64,000 nucleotides of DNA. Source: Haloferax marinisediminis (GTDB taxonomy: Archaea; Halobacteriota; Halobacteria; Halobacteriales; Haloferacaceae). The notes under the pieces are model-generated. The model did not search any database and was not told the DNA's origin. It was given only the letters and a program-made list of their open reading frames with translations. Position numbers and translations under genes: made by a program. The stretch's first letter is position 1; every line of letters starts with the position of its first letter. Location: NCBI RefSeq assembly GCF_009674585.1, contig NZ_WKJP01000001.1:1860001-1924000 (forward strand), written 5' to 3'. Shown here piece after piece: positions 45,997 to 55,222 of this stretch.

Positions 45997-46374
45997 TTAG
46001 GAGAGTTGGTCGGCGAGGAAGACGGCAATCGGGACGGCTTCCTCTTCGACGAATCGCGCGACTTCGTCGCCGTCTTTTTCGACGACGACGGTCGGAATGA
46101 GTTCGATGTCGTACTCGTCGACGAGTGGGCCAATCTTCGACCCGTCGCCGGCTTTCTCGACTGGGTAGTGTTCGATGTGTTCGTCTGCGACACCGGCGGC
46201 GTCGAGTGCGGCGGCGAAGTCGGGGAGTTGTCGACGGCAGTCACCACACCAGTCACCGCCCCAGACCTTGAACGTGTAGTCGGCTGCGCCGAGGGTTGCG
46301 ACGGCGTCCTCGTAGGACGCGGCGTCCCACGCCGGATTCGGTTGCATCGTTTCGAGCGTCTCTGCTTCGGCCAT
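45997..46374 (-). CDS. Thioredoxin-family protein
   Basis: Protein of 125 residues with one thioredoxin fold. The active site reads VWGGDWCGDCRRQLPDF (CGDC), with the cis-Pro in ELIPTVVVEKDGD. CGDC is not the usual CGPC and may change redox potential or substrate. Convergent with the DUF255 gene: 8 nt separate them. Confidence 0.85.
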   Translation of the reverse strand: MAEAETLETMQPNPAWDAASYEDAVATLGAADYTFKVWGGDWCGDCRRQLPDFAAALDAAGVADEHIEHYPVEKAGDGSKIGPLVDEYDIELIPTVVVEKDGDEVARFVEEEAVPIAVFLADQLS

Positions 46375-46523
46375 GCGCCGGTGTAACGCGCGGACTGATT
46401 TAACGGGTGCGCTCGCGGCGGCGTTCGCCGCTCACGACGAGCGAGGATGCCGAGTCTCCCAGACAGTGGCCGATTCCACCGACTCCGCCAGTCGTTTACG
46501 CACGCACTGAGTACTGCGGGTCG

Positions 46524-47441
46524 ATGGACGACAGTATCCTCGATGCTATCGGGTCGCCGCTGGTCCGTGTCGACTCTCCCGACGGGTCGACCATCGCGGC
46601 GAAGATAGAGTCCAAGAACCCCGGCGGGTCGGCGAAAGACCGCCCGGCACTGGCGATGGTCGAGGCGGCCGAAGACGCCGGCGACATCGAACCGGGTGAC
46701 AAACTCGTCGAACCCACCTCTGGGAACACGGGAATCGGACTCTCGGTCGTCGCCGCAGCGAAAGGGTACGACCTGACGATCGTCATGTCCGAATCGATGT
46801 CACCGGAGCGCCGTCAGATTATGCGCGCCTACGGTGCCACCATCGAACTCGTCGAGGGCGACATCTCCGACGCGAAAGACCGGGCCGACGAACTCGAAGA
46901 GGAGGAAGGGATGTACCAACTCCGCCAGTTCGAGAACCCAGCGAATCCGAACGCCCACTATCGGACGACTGCAGAGGAGATTCTCGACCAGATTGGTGAC
47001 CGAGAAATCGACGCGTTCGTCGCCGGTATCGGCACCGGTGGCACCATCTCCGGGAACGGACGACGACTCAAAGAAGAGTTCCCGTCGATGCAGGTCGTGG
47101 GCGTCGAACCCGCAGCCAGCGCCGTCCTCTCGGGCGGAGAAGTCGACAACAACGAGTTCCAGGGCATGGGTCCCGGATTCGTCAGTCCGAACCTCGACAC
47201 TGACCTCATCGACGACGTCGAAGTCGTCGAGTTCGACGACGCCGTCGCGGAGTGCCGCCGACTCGCCCGGGAAGAGGGTATCCTCGTCGGGCAGTCGTCC
47301 GGGGCATCACTCCTCGCGGCGAAACGGGTCGCAGAGCGACTCGCAGACCTCAATGCGGCAGAAGGAGAGGAACCGCTCGTCGTCACCGTCTTTTGGGACT
47401 CTGGCGAGCGCTACATGTCGACCGGTATGTTCGACGAATAA
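46524..47441 (+). CDS. cysK: Cysteine synthase / CBS-family PLP enzyme
   Basis: Fold-type II PLP enzyme of 305 residues. ESKNPGGSAKDRPALAM contains the Schiff-base Lys, PTSGNTGIGLSVVAA the substrate loop, and GIGTGGTISGNGRRLKE the phosphate loop; the C-terminal SGASLLAA completes the site. Makes cysteine from O-acetylserine (or related donors) and sulfide; no CBS or other extra domain. Leaderless start at 46524 after GTTTACG. Confidence 0.87.
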   Translation: MDDSILDAIGSPLVRVDSPDGSTIAAKIESKNPGGSAKDRPALAMVEAAEDAGDIEPGDKLVEPTSGNTGIGLSVVAAAKGYDLTIVMSESMSPERRQIMRAYGATIELVEGDISDAKDRADELEEEEGMYQLRQFENPANPNAHYRTTAEEILDQIGDREIDAFVAGIGTGGTISGNGRRLKEEFPSMQVVGVEPAASAVLSGGEVDNNEFQGMGPGFVSPNLDTDLIDDVEVVEFDDAVAECRRLAREEGILVGQSSGASLLAAKRVAERLADLNAAEGEEPLVVTVFWDSGERYMSTGMFDE

Positions 47442-47456
47442 GCGAGGGCGGACGAA

Positions 47457-47909
47457 CTAGCGGCCGAATTCGTCTTCCGCCACGCGGACGACGACTGTCT
47501 CTTCGACGTCTCGCAAGTCGTACGAGGGAACCGACCCGTCGACGCGAGTGACGTACATCGGTTCAACGAGACGCCCGTCTTCGACGCCGTAGATTGCGAG
47601 GTGGTCTCCCGTCTCTTCTGGGCGAACTTCGCCATCTCGGACCTGTCGGGCGAGGTCTCGAGAGAGCCATTCGTCTTCGGAGATAGACGGTTGGAGCACG
47701 AGAGAGAACGCTGCAAAGCGAACGAGATACCAGTTGAGGTCGTTCAGAAGTGAGACTGCCGCACCGATACTCACCGTATCGACGGCTAGCGAGTTCTCGA
47801 ACGGTTCGGAGATGTCGTACGTCGAGAGGGCCGCACGCGCGGTGTCTCGCGACAACAACTCGTACTGGAGGTGACTCTCTTCCTTCCCGACGATACAGAC
47901 CTGCGTCAC
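47457..47909 (-). CDS. Haloarchaeal DUF5804-like protein
   Basis: Protein of 150 residues: TQVCIVGKEESHLQYELLSR, FENSLAVDTVSIGAAVSLLN then DLNWYLVRFAAFSLV. I take it to be the DUF5804 family from memory; function unknown. It is soluble with a conserved central hydrophobic helix. Follows thiI on the same strand by 53 nt. Confidence 0.6.
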   Translation of the reverse strand: MTQVCIVGKEESHLQYELLSRDTARAALSTYDISEPFENSLAVDTVSIGAAVSLLNDLNWYLVRFAAFSLVLQPSISEDEWLSRDLARQVRDGEVRPEETGDHLAIYGVEDGRLVEPMYVTRVDGSVPSYDLRDVEETVVVRVAEDEFGR

Positions 47910-47962
47910 GTCGAAATGGACGGTTGTGGTTCGGTAAAGCGGTTCCGGTACTCTGGCGTGGG

Positions 47963-49138
47963 TCAGTCCTGCGTCACCGACACGAGCCGTCGGTCACGTG
48001 CGGCCGCGGCCGCGAGGTCGAACAAGTCGTCTGGTTCGGCCGCTTCGACGGCAGACAACGAGGCGTTCGTCTCGGGGAACGACGGCGCGACACGCTCGCA
48101 CCCGACGGGAAGCGTCGAGTCGGTGTACGTCCCGAGTGCTCGCGCTTCGTCCACGATTGCCGTCTTGTCGCGCGTGAAGAGCGGCCTGTGGACGGGATAG
48201 TCGACGGCGGCCTCTGTGACGGCGATATTCTCGCCGGTCTGACTCGACTTCTGTCCGAGTGATTCGCCGGTCACGATGGAGTGGGCACCTTCGTCCTCGG
48301 CGACTTCGGCCGCAATCGCGAGCATCACACGGCGAAGCGAGAGCATTCGGGTATCGTCGATGGTGTCCATCAACCGCTGGACGACGTCGTCGCCGGGGAC
48401 GACGTGGACGCGTATGTCGAAGTTCGGGGCGCGACGCGCGATAGTTCGGACGGTCTCGATAGCCCGTGCGCGGTGGTCTGCACCGCCGAAGTCACCTAAA
48501 TCGACATAGACAGGGACGATTTCGCAGCCGCGACGCATCATCTCCCACGTCGCGACGGGCGAGTCGATGCCGCCGGAGATGAGGGCGACTGCTTTTCCTT
48601 GCGTGCCGAGCGGCAGCCCACCGGGGCCGTCGAATCGACGGACTGCGACGTAGGCCGCGTCCTCTCGGCACTCGACGCGATACGTCACCGTTGGATTGTC
48701 GAGGTCGACGGGTGCGCCGGTCACGTCGACGACGGCAGACCCCGCCTCTCGTGCGATGTCTGGCCCCGAGAAGTCGTGGGCGTCTTTCGGGCCGACGCGG
48801 TCTTCGTCGATGGCGAAACTCGCACCGTCCGGATGGTCTGCAGCGAGGTCGCGGCAGACGGCGACTATCTCGTCGAGGTCGGGGTCACAGACGACGCTGG
48901 GGCGCGCCCAGACGACGCCCGGGACCTCGGCACACGCGGCGGCAACTGCGTCGGGGTCGTCCGGGTCGCGGACGAGAATCCGCGACCACTCTCGTTCGAC
49001 CCGACCCGAGAGCGACCGGTCGTCGAGGACTGCTTGCACGTTCTCCCGAAGGCGTTCTTCCATCTTCGCTCGAACGCTCGAACTCTTGGTTCCCACCTCG
49101 CCGTATCCGACGAGGACGACGTGCGCCGTCTCGTTCAC
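47963..49138 (-). CDS. thiI: tRNA 4-thiouridine synthetase ThiI
   Basis: Protein of 391 residues. N-terminal NFLD/THUMP region (VVLVGYGEVGTKSSSVRAKM), then the PP-loop ATPase: KAVALISGGIDSPVATWEMM. Makes s4U8 in tRNA and takes part in thiazole sulfur transfer in some taxa. There is no rhodanese domain, as usual in archaea, so the sulfur route differs. Starts at GTG 49138. Confidence 0.9.
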   Translation of the reverse strand: MNETAHVVLVGYGEVGTKSSSVRAKMEERLRENVQAVLDDRSLSGRVEREWSRILVRDPDDPDAVAAACAEVPGVVWARPSVVCDPDLDEIVAVCRDLAADHPDGASFAIDEDRVGPKDAHDFSGPDIAREAGSAVVDVTGAPVDLDNPTVTYRVECREDAAYVAVRRFDGPGGLPLGTQGKAVALISGGIDSPVATWEMMRRGCEIVPVYVDLGDFGGADHRARAIETVRTIARRAPNFDIRVHVVPGDDVVQRLMDTIDDTRMLSLRRVMLAIAAEVAEDEGAHSIVTGESLGQKSSQTGENIAVTEAAVDYPVHRPLFTRDKTAIVDEARALGTYTDSTLPVGCERVAPSFPETNASLSAVEAAEPDDLFDLAAAAARDRRLVSVTQD

Positions 49139-49264
49139 ACGCTCCGTTCTGTGTGGGTACTCTTCAGCGTCTCGCTTCCGGGGGCGGCGAGAGACCTGTG
49201 GCTACGTGATACTGCTACGTAACTCAGCTCTCTGCAGAAAAACGGCGTGCGAAGTGCGCGCCCG

Positions 49265-50473
49265 TCAGAAGGTCGAAAGCTCGCCTTCGATGGTGCGGCG
49301 AGTGATGTCCGTCACGTTCGCGAGTTCGCGGTCGATGATTTCGACGACTTCCGCTTCGATGTCGGCGACGGTGACGCCGTCTTCGGTGATGACCTTCGCG
49401 TCGGCGACGTGTGGTTCGTCGATGGGACGGCCAATCTGCGAGAGCAGGCGGACCTGCAGGTCGCGGATGCCGTCGACTTCGGCGACGACGGTTTCGGCGA
49501 TGTGGGTCGAAAGCAGGTTGTAAATCTTCCCGATGTGGTTGACGGGGTTCTTGCCAGAGGTCGCTTCCATGCTCATCGGGCGGTTCGGCGTGATGAGGCC
49601 GTTGGCGCGGTTGCCACGGCCGACCGACCCGTCGTCACCCTGCTCGGCGGAGGTGCCAGTCGTCGTCAGGTAGATAGAGCCTTCTTCGTAGTCGTCGGCG
49701 GTGTTGACCTCGACGTTGACCTCGCGGTCGGTGTACTCGCCTGCGAGTTCGGTGACGAATTCGCGAACGTCGTCGACGGCGGCGATGTAGTCGTCGATGT
49801 CGTCGATGTAGGAGTCGACCATCGCGGCGGCGACGGTGACGTCGATGACGTCGCCTTCGCGCTTGCCCATGAGCTTGATGTCCTGTCCGAGTTCGGGGTG
49901 GTCGTCGCCGTAGCGTGCACCGTTGAGGGCGCGCTCCGCTTCGAGGACGATTTGTTCGGTCTCGGTGAGTGGGGCGTGACCGACGCCGAAACTCGTGTCG
50001 TTGGCCATCGGGACTTCCTGGGTCTCCTCGCCGAAGACATCCTGGAGGTCACCGGAGCCTTCGCCGAGCTTCACGTCGACGATGATGTCGGTGCCGACGT
50101 CGAGTTCGGGAATGTTCTCGTTGAGGTACTCGCGGGCGGCGCGGAGTGCGGCCGAGTCGACGGGGAGCTTCTTTCCGTCGTACTCTTTGGTCGCGCGGCC
50201 GACGATGAGCAGATAGATTGGCTCGATGACCTCGCCGCCACCGAAGGCGGGTGCGGCGGTCCCGGCCACGAGTTGTGTCTCGTCGGTGTTGTAGTGGAGC
50301 ACCTTGCCGACGCGTTCGAGGTAGAGGTTCGAGAGCGCGCGAGAGACGCTCTCGGCGATGCCGTCACAGATAGAGTCGGGATGACCGATTCCCTTCCGCT
50401 CGACGATTTCGACCTCCTGATCCTCGACCGCGCGCTTCTCGGCGGATTCGAGGCGGATGTTTCGGTCAGTCAT
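49265..50473 (-). CDS. mat: Archaeal S-adenosylmethionine synthetase
   Basis: Protein of 402 residues of the archaeal MAT family, distinct from bacterial MetK. Starts with [20 protein letters not shown]; also [20 protein letters not shown] and [20 protein letters not shown] and [20 protein letters not shown]. Makes SAM from Met and ATP. ATG 50473 has GTTATAG about 30 nt upstream; a longer frame to 50527 is not needed. Confidence 0.94.
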   Translation of the reverse strand: MTDRNIRLESAEKRAVEDQEVEIVERKGIGHPDSICDGIAESVSRALSNLYLERVGKVLHYNTDETQLVAGTAAPAFGGGEVIEPIYLLIVGRATKEYDGKKLPVDSAALRAAREYLNENIPELDVGTDIIVDVKLGEGSGDLQDVFGEETQEVPMANDTSFGVGHAPLTETEQIVLEAERALNGARYGDDHPELGQDIKLMGKREGDVIDVTVAAAMVDSYIDDIDDYIAAVDDVREFVTELAGEYTDREVNVEVNTADDYEEGSIYLTTTGTSAEQGDDGSVGRGNRANGLITPNRPMSMEATSGKNPVNHIGKIYNLLSTHIAETVVAEVDGIRDLQVRLLSQIGRPIDEPHVADAKVITEDGVTVADIEAEVVEIIDRELANVTDITRRTIEGELSTF

Positions 50474-50582
50474 TACGGATACGTTCCCAGTGGGCGGTTC
50501 TATAACTTGCGGAAACCTTGCAGTCACTGTGTATTACTACCACGTATCTCCCTCCCGCCGGTGAGGCGGTTCCGCACTGGCG

Positions 50583-51140
50583 TCACTCCTCGGGCGCACC
50601 GAGCAGCATCCCGAGGTAGGACGTTCGAATCTGGTCGTCTGGGTCGAGGCCGAGTGTGTCGAGAACGGCAAATGCCCCCTCGCGCGCATCGTCCACACCG
50701 GATTCGACCTCGATTTCGACTTCGACGAACTCGCCGAGGCCGGAGACAGCGTCGAGCGAGACGGTGTAGCCATCGACGGTAAATCGCTCGCGTTCTTTTT
50801 CGACCGTCGCGGCGGGTTCGAAGCCGACGGCGGTGCAAATCGTGTCCATCGTGTCGCCGTCTTCGATGCCGGTTTCGTACTCGCGGCGGGTCTTCGAGGA
50901 CTCGTCGACGAGTGGGCCCTTGTAGGTGATGTTGGTCTCTTCGGAGACGACGTCGCCCGCTTCGTACCGTGACTCGCGCCGAAGTCGGAGCGCTTCGTCA
51001 GTCTCGGCGAAGTCCTTGTGTGGTGCGTCGTAGTAGGTGTCCGTCTGTGTGACTCGGTTCACCTGCGTCGCGTCCACCGCTTCGAGTCGCTCCCGGACGA
51101 CGCTGTGGTCCGCGCGGACCTTGACCTCGACTTCGTACAT
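50583..51140 (-). CDS. CYTH-domain protein (CyaB-like)
   Basis: Protein of 185 residues with the CYTH/triphosphate tunnel fold: YEVEVKVRADHS holds the ExExK motif, TDTYYDAPHKDFAETDEALR and RRREYETGIEDGDTMDTI follow, and GLGEFVEVEIEVESGVDDAR ends the barrel. Known members are class IV adenylyl cyclases or triphosphatases; in archaea the activity is mostly unknown. TATA-like CTTTTGTC about 28 nt upstream of ATG 51140. Confidence 0.85.
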   Translation of the reverse strand: MYEVEVKVRADHSVVRERLEAVDATQVNRVTQTDTYYDAPHKDFAETDEALRLRRESRYEAGDVVSEETNITYKGPLVDESSKTRREYETGIEDGDTMDTICTAVGFEPAATVEKERERFTVDGYTVSLDAVSGLGEFVEVEIEVESGVDDAREGAFAVLDTLGLDPDDQIRTSYLGMLLGAPEE

Positions 51141-51344
51141 ACTCGCGGCGAGGTGTGACATCGACAAAAGGGTGGCCTCTCTGGGTCACCGTCGAGTGCG
51201 TGGTCTGCCCCGCCGAGCGGTGTGGTATCGGGTCTCGTCGGCGCTTCTGGGCCTTCCTCTCCCGGATACGACGCATCTGGAGGTGCACCCACGTCTGCGG
51301 CGGGAAACGTGATTCTTAAGGGTCACACGAATCACGTAGCGTGT

Positions 51345-52277
51345 ATGAGCGACGAACAGCAGGCGGAGGCCGAGCAGGTCGATGAAGAGGTCGAGTCCGG
51401 TATTCAGGACGGCGACTTCGTTCGCCTCGCATACACGGTTCGAACGGTCGAAGACGGCGACGTCGTCGACACCACGAGTAAAGAAGTGGCCGAAGAGGCC
51501 GAAATCGACGTCGAGGGCTACGAGTTCGAGCCTCGCGTCGTCATCATCGGTGCGGGTCACGTCTTCCCCGAAGTCGACGACGCCCTCGTAGGCGCCGAAG
51601 TCGGCGACGAAGGCACCGTCGAAATCCCGGCCGCCGACGCGTTCGGCGAGTACGACGACGACGAGGTGCGCACGGTCAGCGCCAACAAGATCAGCGAAGA
51701 CGACCGCTACCCCGGTGCACAGGTCCAGATCGACGGCGAGCAGGGCCGTCTGGAGACCATCATCGGCGGTCGCGCCCGCGTCAACTTCAACCACCCCCTC
51801 GCGGGCAAGGACCTCGAATACGAGTACGAGGTTCTCGACCTCGTCGACGACCGCGAAGAGCAGGCCGCTGGCCTCCTCGGCATGTACCTCCAGCAGGCAC
51901 CCGAGGTGTGGGTCCAGACGGACGAAGTCGAAGAAGAGCAGGTCGTCGAGTCTGACGACGACGAGGACGAAGACGCAGAGCCTGAGACGGAGACGGTCAC
52001 CGTCGAGAAGGACACGCTCTACATCGAGGCAACGCCGCAGATGACGATGAACCAGCAGTGGATGTTCTCCAAGCAGCAGATTGCGCAGGACATCATGCAG
52101 CGTCTGGACATCGACCGCGTCATCGTCCAAGAGACCATCGAGGGCGGCATGGGCGGTATGGGCGGCCTCGGCGGTATGATGGGCGGCGCCGGCGGTGCCG
52201 ACATCGAAGAGGCCATCGAGGACGTCGACATCGACGCCGAAGAGCTCGCCGCGGAACTCGACGCGGACGAAGAGTAA
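51345..52277 (+). CDS. FKBP-type peptidyl-prolyl isomerase (SlyD-like)
   Basis: Protein of 310 residues. FKBP domain near 15-170 with the inserted chaperone flap: GDFVRLAYTVRTVEDGDVVD, VVIIGAGHVFPEVDDALVGA, NFNHPLAGKDLEYEYEVLDL. An acidic linker (DDDEDEDAEPETE) joins a C-terminal domain unique to archaea, with a Gly/Met run GGMGGMGGLGGMMGG. Folds proteins at prolines in the cytoplasm. TATA-like ATTCTTAAG about 28 nt before ATG 51345. Confidence 0.9.
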   Translation: MSDEQQAEAEQVDEEVESGIQDGDFVRLAYTVRTVEDGDVVDTTSKEVAEEAEIDVEGYEFEPRVVIIGAGHVFPEVDDALVGAEVGDEGTVEIPAADAFGEYDDDEVRTVSANKISEDDRYPGAQVQIDGEQGRLETIIGGRARVNFNHPLAGKDLEYEYEVLDLVDDREEQAAGLLGMYLQQAPEVWVQTDEVEEEQVVESDDDEDEDAEPETETVTVEKDTLYIEATPQMTMNQQWMFSKQQIAQDIMQRLDIDRVIVQETIEGGMGGMGGLGGMMGGAGGADIEEAIEDVDIDAEELAAELDADEE

Positions 52278-52346
52278 GCGAGCACCTCCGCCGCTTCTCG
52301 TGAATCGGCGGCTTCTTGATACTCGCCTTCCGACCGCCTCGTAGCT

Positions 52347-52610
52347 ATGGCTTCGTCAGACGCGTCGGCGTTCGAGTCGCTCGACTTCTCCGACGTGACG
52401 GTCGCGCTCGTCGCTGGACTCTGTACTGTCGGACTGACGCTGGCGCTGGAGTTCGGCGTCGGTGTCGAAGTTTCGTTCGTCTACCGACTCATCCCGCTCG
52501 TCCCGTACTTCGGTTACGTCTTCACGCGCGGTGCGGGCCTCTCTGTTCGCGTGTGGTCGGCGCTCGTCGCGGCCGTCACACTCGCGACGTTTGGTTTCTT
52601 CGCGCTCTAA
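52347..52610 (+). CDS. Small membrane protein, 87 residues
   Basis: Three hydrophobic segments: VALVAGLCTVGLTLALEFGV, FVYRLIPLVPYFGYVFT and VWSALVAAVTLATFGFFAL. Polar N-terminus of 17 residues. Function unknown; follows the FKBP gene by 69 nt and may share its message. Convergent with the RAD55-like gene. Confidence 0.6.
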   Translation: MASSDASAFESLDFSDVTVALVAGLCTVGLTLALEFGVGVEVSFVYRLIPLVPYFGYVFTRGAGLSVRVWSALVAAVTLATFGFFAL

Positions 52611-52648
52611 GAACGGCACCGCGACAGTCGGGTTCGCCCCTCGTCGAT

Positions 52649-53272
52649 TCAGGCGATGTCGCGACTGGTGTCGACGGTGACCTGGTCGGCGAGGCGGAGT
52701 TTGATGGTCTCGTTGAGGGCCTGCCCGCCACGGAACTTCGGAACCGCGAGTCGGTTTTCTATCTCCGACCCCGCGATTTTCGTATCGAGGTCGAACACGA
52801 TGTCGGCCATGTGTTCTGTCAGGTCACGGTTCTGCGGGACTGACTCACCTTTGAGGCCGTGGAGGATGGTGAGCCCACGCGTGTTGACCATGTGCGTCTG
52901 GAGGCCGTTGAGGAACTTCCGGTAGCGTGGGGCTTCGTTTCGTTCCAGGATGTCGACCACGTCGATGATGAGGTTCGCCCCTTCGGGTAAGTCGCGGACG
53001 AGCTTGTTCGCCGTATCCAGTGGGGCATCACCGCCCACGTCGCGGATGGTTGGGTTCCCCGTTGGGCTCATACAGCGGTCGAGCGCGTCGCTGACGGCAA
53101 CCTCGGAACGGAGGGTCGTAATCCACAGCGTCCCGCGGGTCGTCGTCAACTCGTTCAAGAAGAGCTCTGACTGGCTTGCTGGGTCGGCCGCGAGGAGGAC
53201 GACACTCCCTGCGGGGATGCCACCGCCGAGTTGACGGTCGAGCACGTCGATACCAGTTGCCAGCCGAGACAT
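52649..53272 (-). CDS. RAD55/KaiC-like ATPase with degenerate P-loop
   Basis: Protein of 207 residues of the RecA superfamily: LATGIDVLDRQLGGGIPAGS is the KaiC/RadB-type start, but the Walker A position reads LLAADPASQSELF, without GKT. Walker B-like ANLIIDVVDILERNE is present, and residues AGSEIENRLAVPKFRGGQAL follow. It probably binds but does not hydrolyse ATP, if at all. Its own AT-rich promoter lies at the MinD-like gene's end. Confidence 0.75.
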   Translation of the reverse strand: MSRLATGIDVLDRQLGGGIPAGSVVLLAADPASQSELFLNELTTTRGTLWITTLRSEVAVSDALDRCMSPTGNPTIRDVGGDAPLDTANKLVRDLPEGANLIIDVVDILERNEAPRYRKFLNGLQTHMVNTRGLTILHGLKGESVPQNRDLTEHMADIVFDLDTKIAGSEIENRLAVPKFRGGQALNETIKLRLADQVTVDTSRDIA

Positions 53273-53301
53273 ACACCAATAAATGAAGGTCAGTCATATT
53301 A

Positions 53302-53895
53302 TTAATTACGGCCTAACGTGTCCGAAATCCGACGATACGCGGCTCGAACTGTTGGCTGGGCCAGAACCGGTGAGGACTCAGGTGGAACAGTGCCGAGCAC
53401 TGGCGCACCGACGAGTTCGGCAACCGAATCGGGGGCGACCCGCGCGCGGGAGACGACACATCCAACGACGGGTGTCCCGAGGGCGCGCGCCATCGCCGCC
53501 GTCTTCGCCGCGTCGCGGAGTGCGGGGGCACACAAGGGTGTGACGACGACGACGGCGTCGGCGACGCGGAGTGGGACGACAGCGTCGGGACCTGCACCAG
53601 CAGGGCAGTCGACGACAGCGAGATGGGTGTCCGCTGCGACCGACCGAAGCCACTCCTCGAAGGCGCGATCGTCGATACCGGACGGCGGTGAACGCACGGA
53701 CACTGTCGGGTCGTCCGGGTGCTGTGGGTTCTCAGTGTCCTCATTGTCGCACCGGTCGACACCGGCCATCGCGTGCAAGTTGGGCATGTCTCGGTCCGCA
53801 TCGACTGCGAGGACGTGGCCGTCGAACGCCCGCGCCAGTCCGAGTGTGGTGGTCGTCTTCCCACTGCCGCCTTTGCCGCTCGCGATTGCCAACAT
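53302..53895 (-). CDS. MinD/ParA-like P-loop ATPase
   Basis: Protein of 197 residues with the deviant Walker A motif LAIASGKGGSGKTTTTLGLA and a Walker B/switch region HLAVVDCPAGAGPDAVVPLR. It is shorter than MinD and lacks the C-terminal membrane helix, so it may not be a division-site protein. ATG 53895 has AAATACG about 26 nt upstream. A RAD55-like gene follows after 29 nt on the same strand. Confidence 0.82.
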   Translation of the reverse strand: MLAIASGKGGSGKTTTTLGLARAFDGHVLAVDADRDMPNLHAMAGVDRCDNEDTENPQHPDDPTVSVRSPPSGIDDRAFEEWLRSVAADTHLAVVDCPAGAGPDAVVPLRVADAVVVVTPLCAPALRDAAKTAAMARALGTPVVGCVVSRARVAPDSVAELVGAPVLGTVPPESSPVLAQPTVRAAYRRISDTLGRN

Positions 53896-54007
53896 AGCAC
53901 GGGCTGGTCCCGTGTTCGTATTTGAACCTCCGCCCGGGTGTGAAAACAGTGCAGTCGGCTCCGGTCGACAGCAGCGGAGGACTCGGTTGCTGTTCAGTCG
54001 GTGCCGC

Positions 54008-54382
54008 TCAGTCGTTACAGCAACCGCCTGCTTCCCCGCCGAAGTCGACAGCGAGCGGTTCGGAGATGGCTTCGTTGACCTTCTCGAGTTCGCCGACCAT
54101 CTCTGCTTGTGCGAGGAGGTACTCCTCCATCACGGGCAGTGAGTGGAGTTCGTCCTGTGCGGCCTGCACCTTCTGGAGGCCCTCTTGTGTCGCCTCGCCC
54201 ATCTGTCGAGCGACGTTGAACTCCTCGCGGAGTTGGTTGAACTCGGTGATGAGCTCTTGGGCTTCGTCGTCGGCTTCGACCGCTGCCTTCGCCGACTCGT
54301 ACGCTTCGTACTTCGGGTGGTCGGCGATGGCTTCGCCAAGTTCACGGCCGAGTTCTTCGAGCCGCGTCGTCTGCGTGCTCAT
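54008..54382 (-). CDS. YlbF/YmcA family protein with C-terminal Cys tail
   Basis: Protein of 124 residues, all helical: ELGEAIADHPKYEAYESAKA, AQELITEFNQLREEFNVARQ. This is the YlbF/YmcA fold, which in Bacillus forms the Y-complex (Fe-S linked, RNA decay and competence). A C-terminal tail ends GGCCND; in the Y-complex terminal cysteines carry Fe-S clusters, so the tail is of interest. Confidence 0.78.
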   Translation of the reverse strand: MSTQTTRLEELGRELGEAIADHPKYEAYESAKAAVEADDEAQELITEFNQLREEFNVARQMGEATQEGLQKVQAAQDELHSLPVMEEYLLAQAEMVGELEKVNEAISEPLAVDFGGEAGGCCND

Positions 54383-54440
54383 ACCCGCGGGTTAGGAGTC
54401 GAACGGTTTCAACCTGCCGAAGGGGGGCCTATTGGCGGGT

Positions 54441-55094
54441 TCAGGCGTGCGTTTCGACGAACGAAACGACGGCCGCCAGTTCGTCAGGTCCAACGCCGTG
54501 AGGTGCGTCGTACACCTGTGCAGTCACGTCGGCACCGAGTTCACGGAGGCGGTCAGCGGCGTGCTGCGCCCGCGACGCGGGGATAATTCGGTCCATCGAC
54601 CCCGCTCCGACGAAGACCGGTTTCCCCGCAATCCCGTCGGGTTGGTGAGTGGCGTGAGTCTCGGCGAGGTAGCCGTGGAGCGCCACGACCCACGCGTAGT
54701 TTTCGGGGTTCTCGATGAGAAGTGAGAGGCTCGTAATCGCCCCCTGACTGAATCCGAGGAGGCCGATTCGGTCGGGGCCGAGGCCGTACTCGGAAATCGC
54801 CGCGTCGATGGATTCGCGGACGAGTTCGCGGGAGCGCTCGAACTGTTCTGTGTGCGGTTGACTCTGGTGGAGTCCGCCGGCCGAGAGGTCGAGTTCGTAC
54901 CACGTGTAGCCGCCTTGCAAACGGTCAGGAGCGCGGAGGCTCACGACGTGGAGGTGGTCCGGGAAGTGCTGCGTGAGAGAAAGAAGGTCCTGTTCGTTCG
55001 ACCCACGGCCGTGGAGCAAGACGACGGCGGGTGCCTCCCCGTCGGCCGGTTCTGATGGCTCGACGTAGACGTGTTCGAGTGGAATGTCGGTCAT
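54441..55094 (-). CDS. Carboxylesterase / phospholipase-like alpha/beta hydrolase
   Basis: Protein of 217 residues. Family start VVLLHGRGSNEQDLLSLTQH, nucleophile elbow IGLLGFSQGAITSL (Ser), then PVFVGAGSMDRIIPASRAQ (Asp) and VYDAPHGVGPDELAAV (His). Hydrolyses short esters in known members; true substrate unknown. Starts from ATG 55094. Confidence 0.83.
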   Translation of the reverse strand: MTDIPLEHVYVEPSEPADGEAPAVVLLHGRGSNEQDLLSLTQHFPDHLHVVSLRAPDRLQGGYTWYELDLSAGGLHQSQPHTEQFERSRELVRESIDAAISEYGLGPDRIGLLGFSQGAITSLSLLIENPENYAWVVALHGYLAETHATHQPDGIAGKPVFVGAGSMDRIIPASRAQHAADRLRELGADVTAQVYDAPHGVGPDELAAVVSFVETHA

Positions 55095-55191
55095 GGACGC
55101 CGCTAGGCCGTCGGCGTTCTTGAATCCCCGAGTGACGGGAGGGTAACCGGGTGGGACGACTGTCTCGTGACCGTTTCGACCACCATGCTTC

Positions 55192-55222
55192 GTCGGATTA
55201 CGCCTGTTGTCGGATTACGCCT
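55192..55222. repeat. Short tandem repeat at a gene end
   Basis: GTCGGATTACGCCT occurs at 55192-55205 and 55209-55222, a 17-nt period. The second copy covers the stop codon of the minus-strand zinc-finger gene. Confidence 0.5.

Noticed and set aside
49247-50782. 511-codon plus-strand frame opposite mat
   Set aside because: Low-complexity Val/Asp/Gly run typical of the complement of an acidic gene.
51059-51292. 77-codon minus-strand frame before the CYTH gene
   Set aside because: Overlaps the CYTH start in another frame and shows random Pro/Arg/Thr content.
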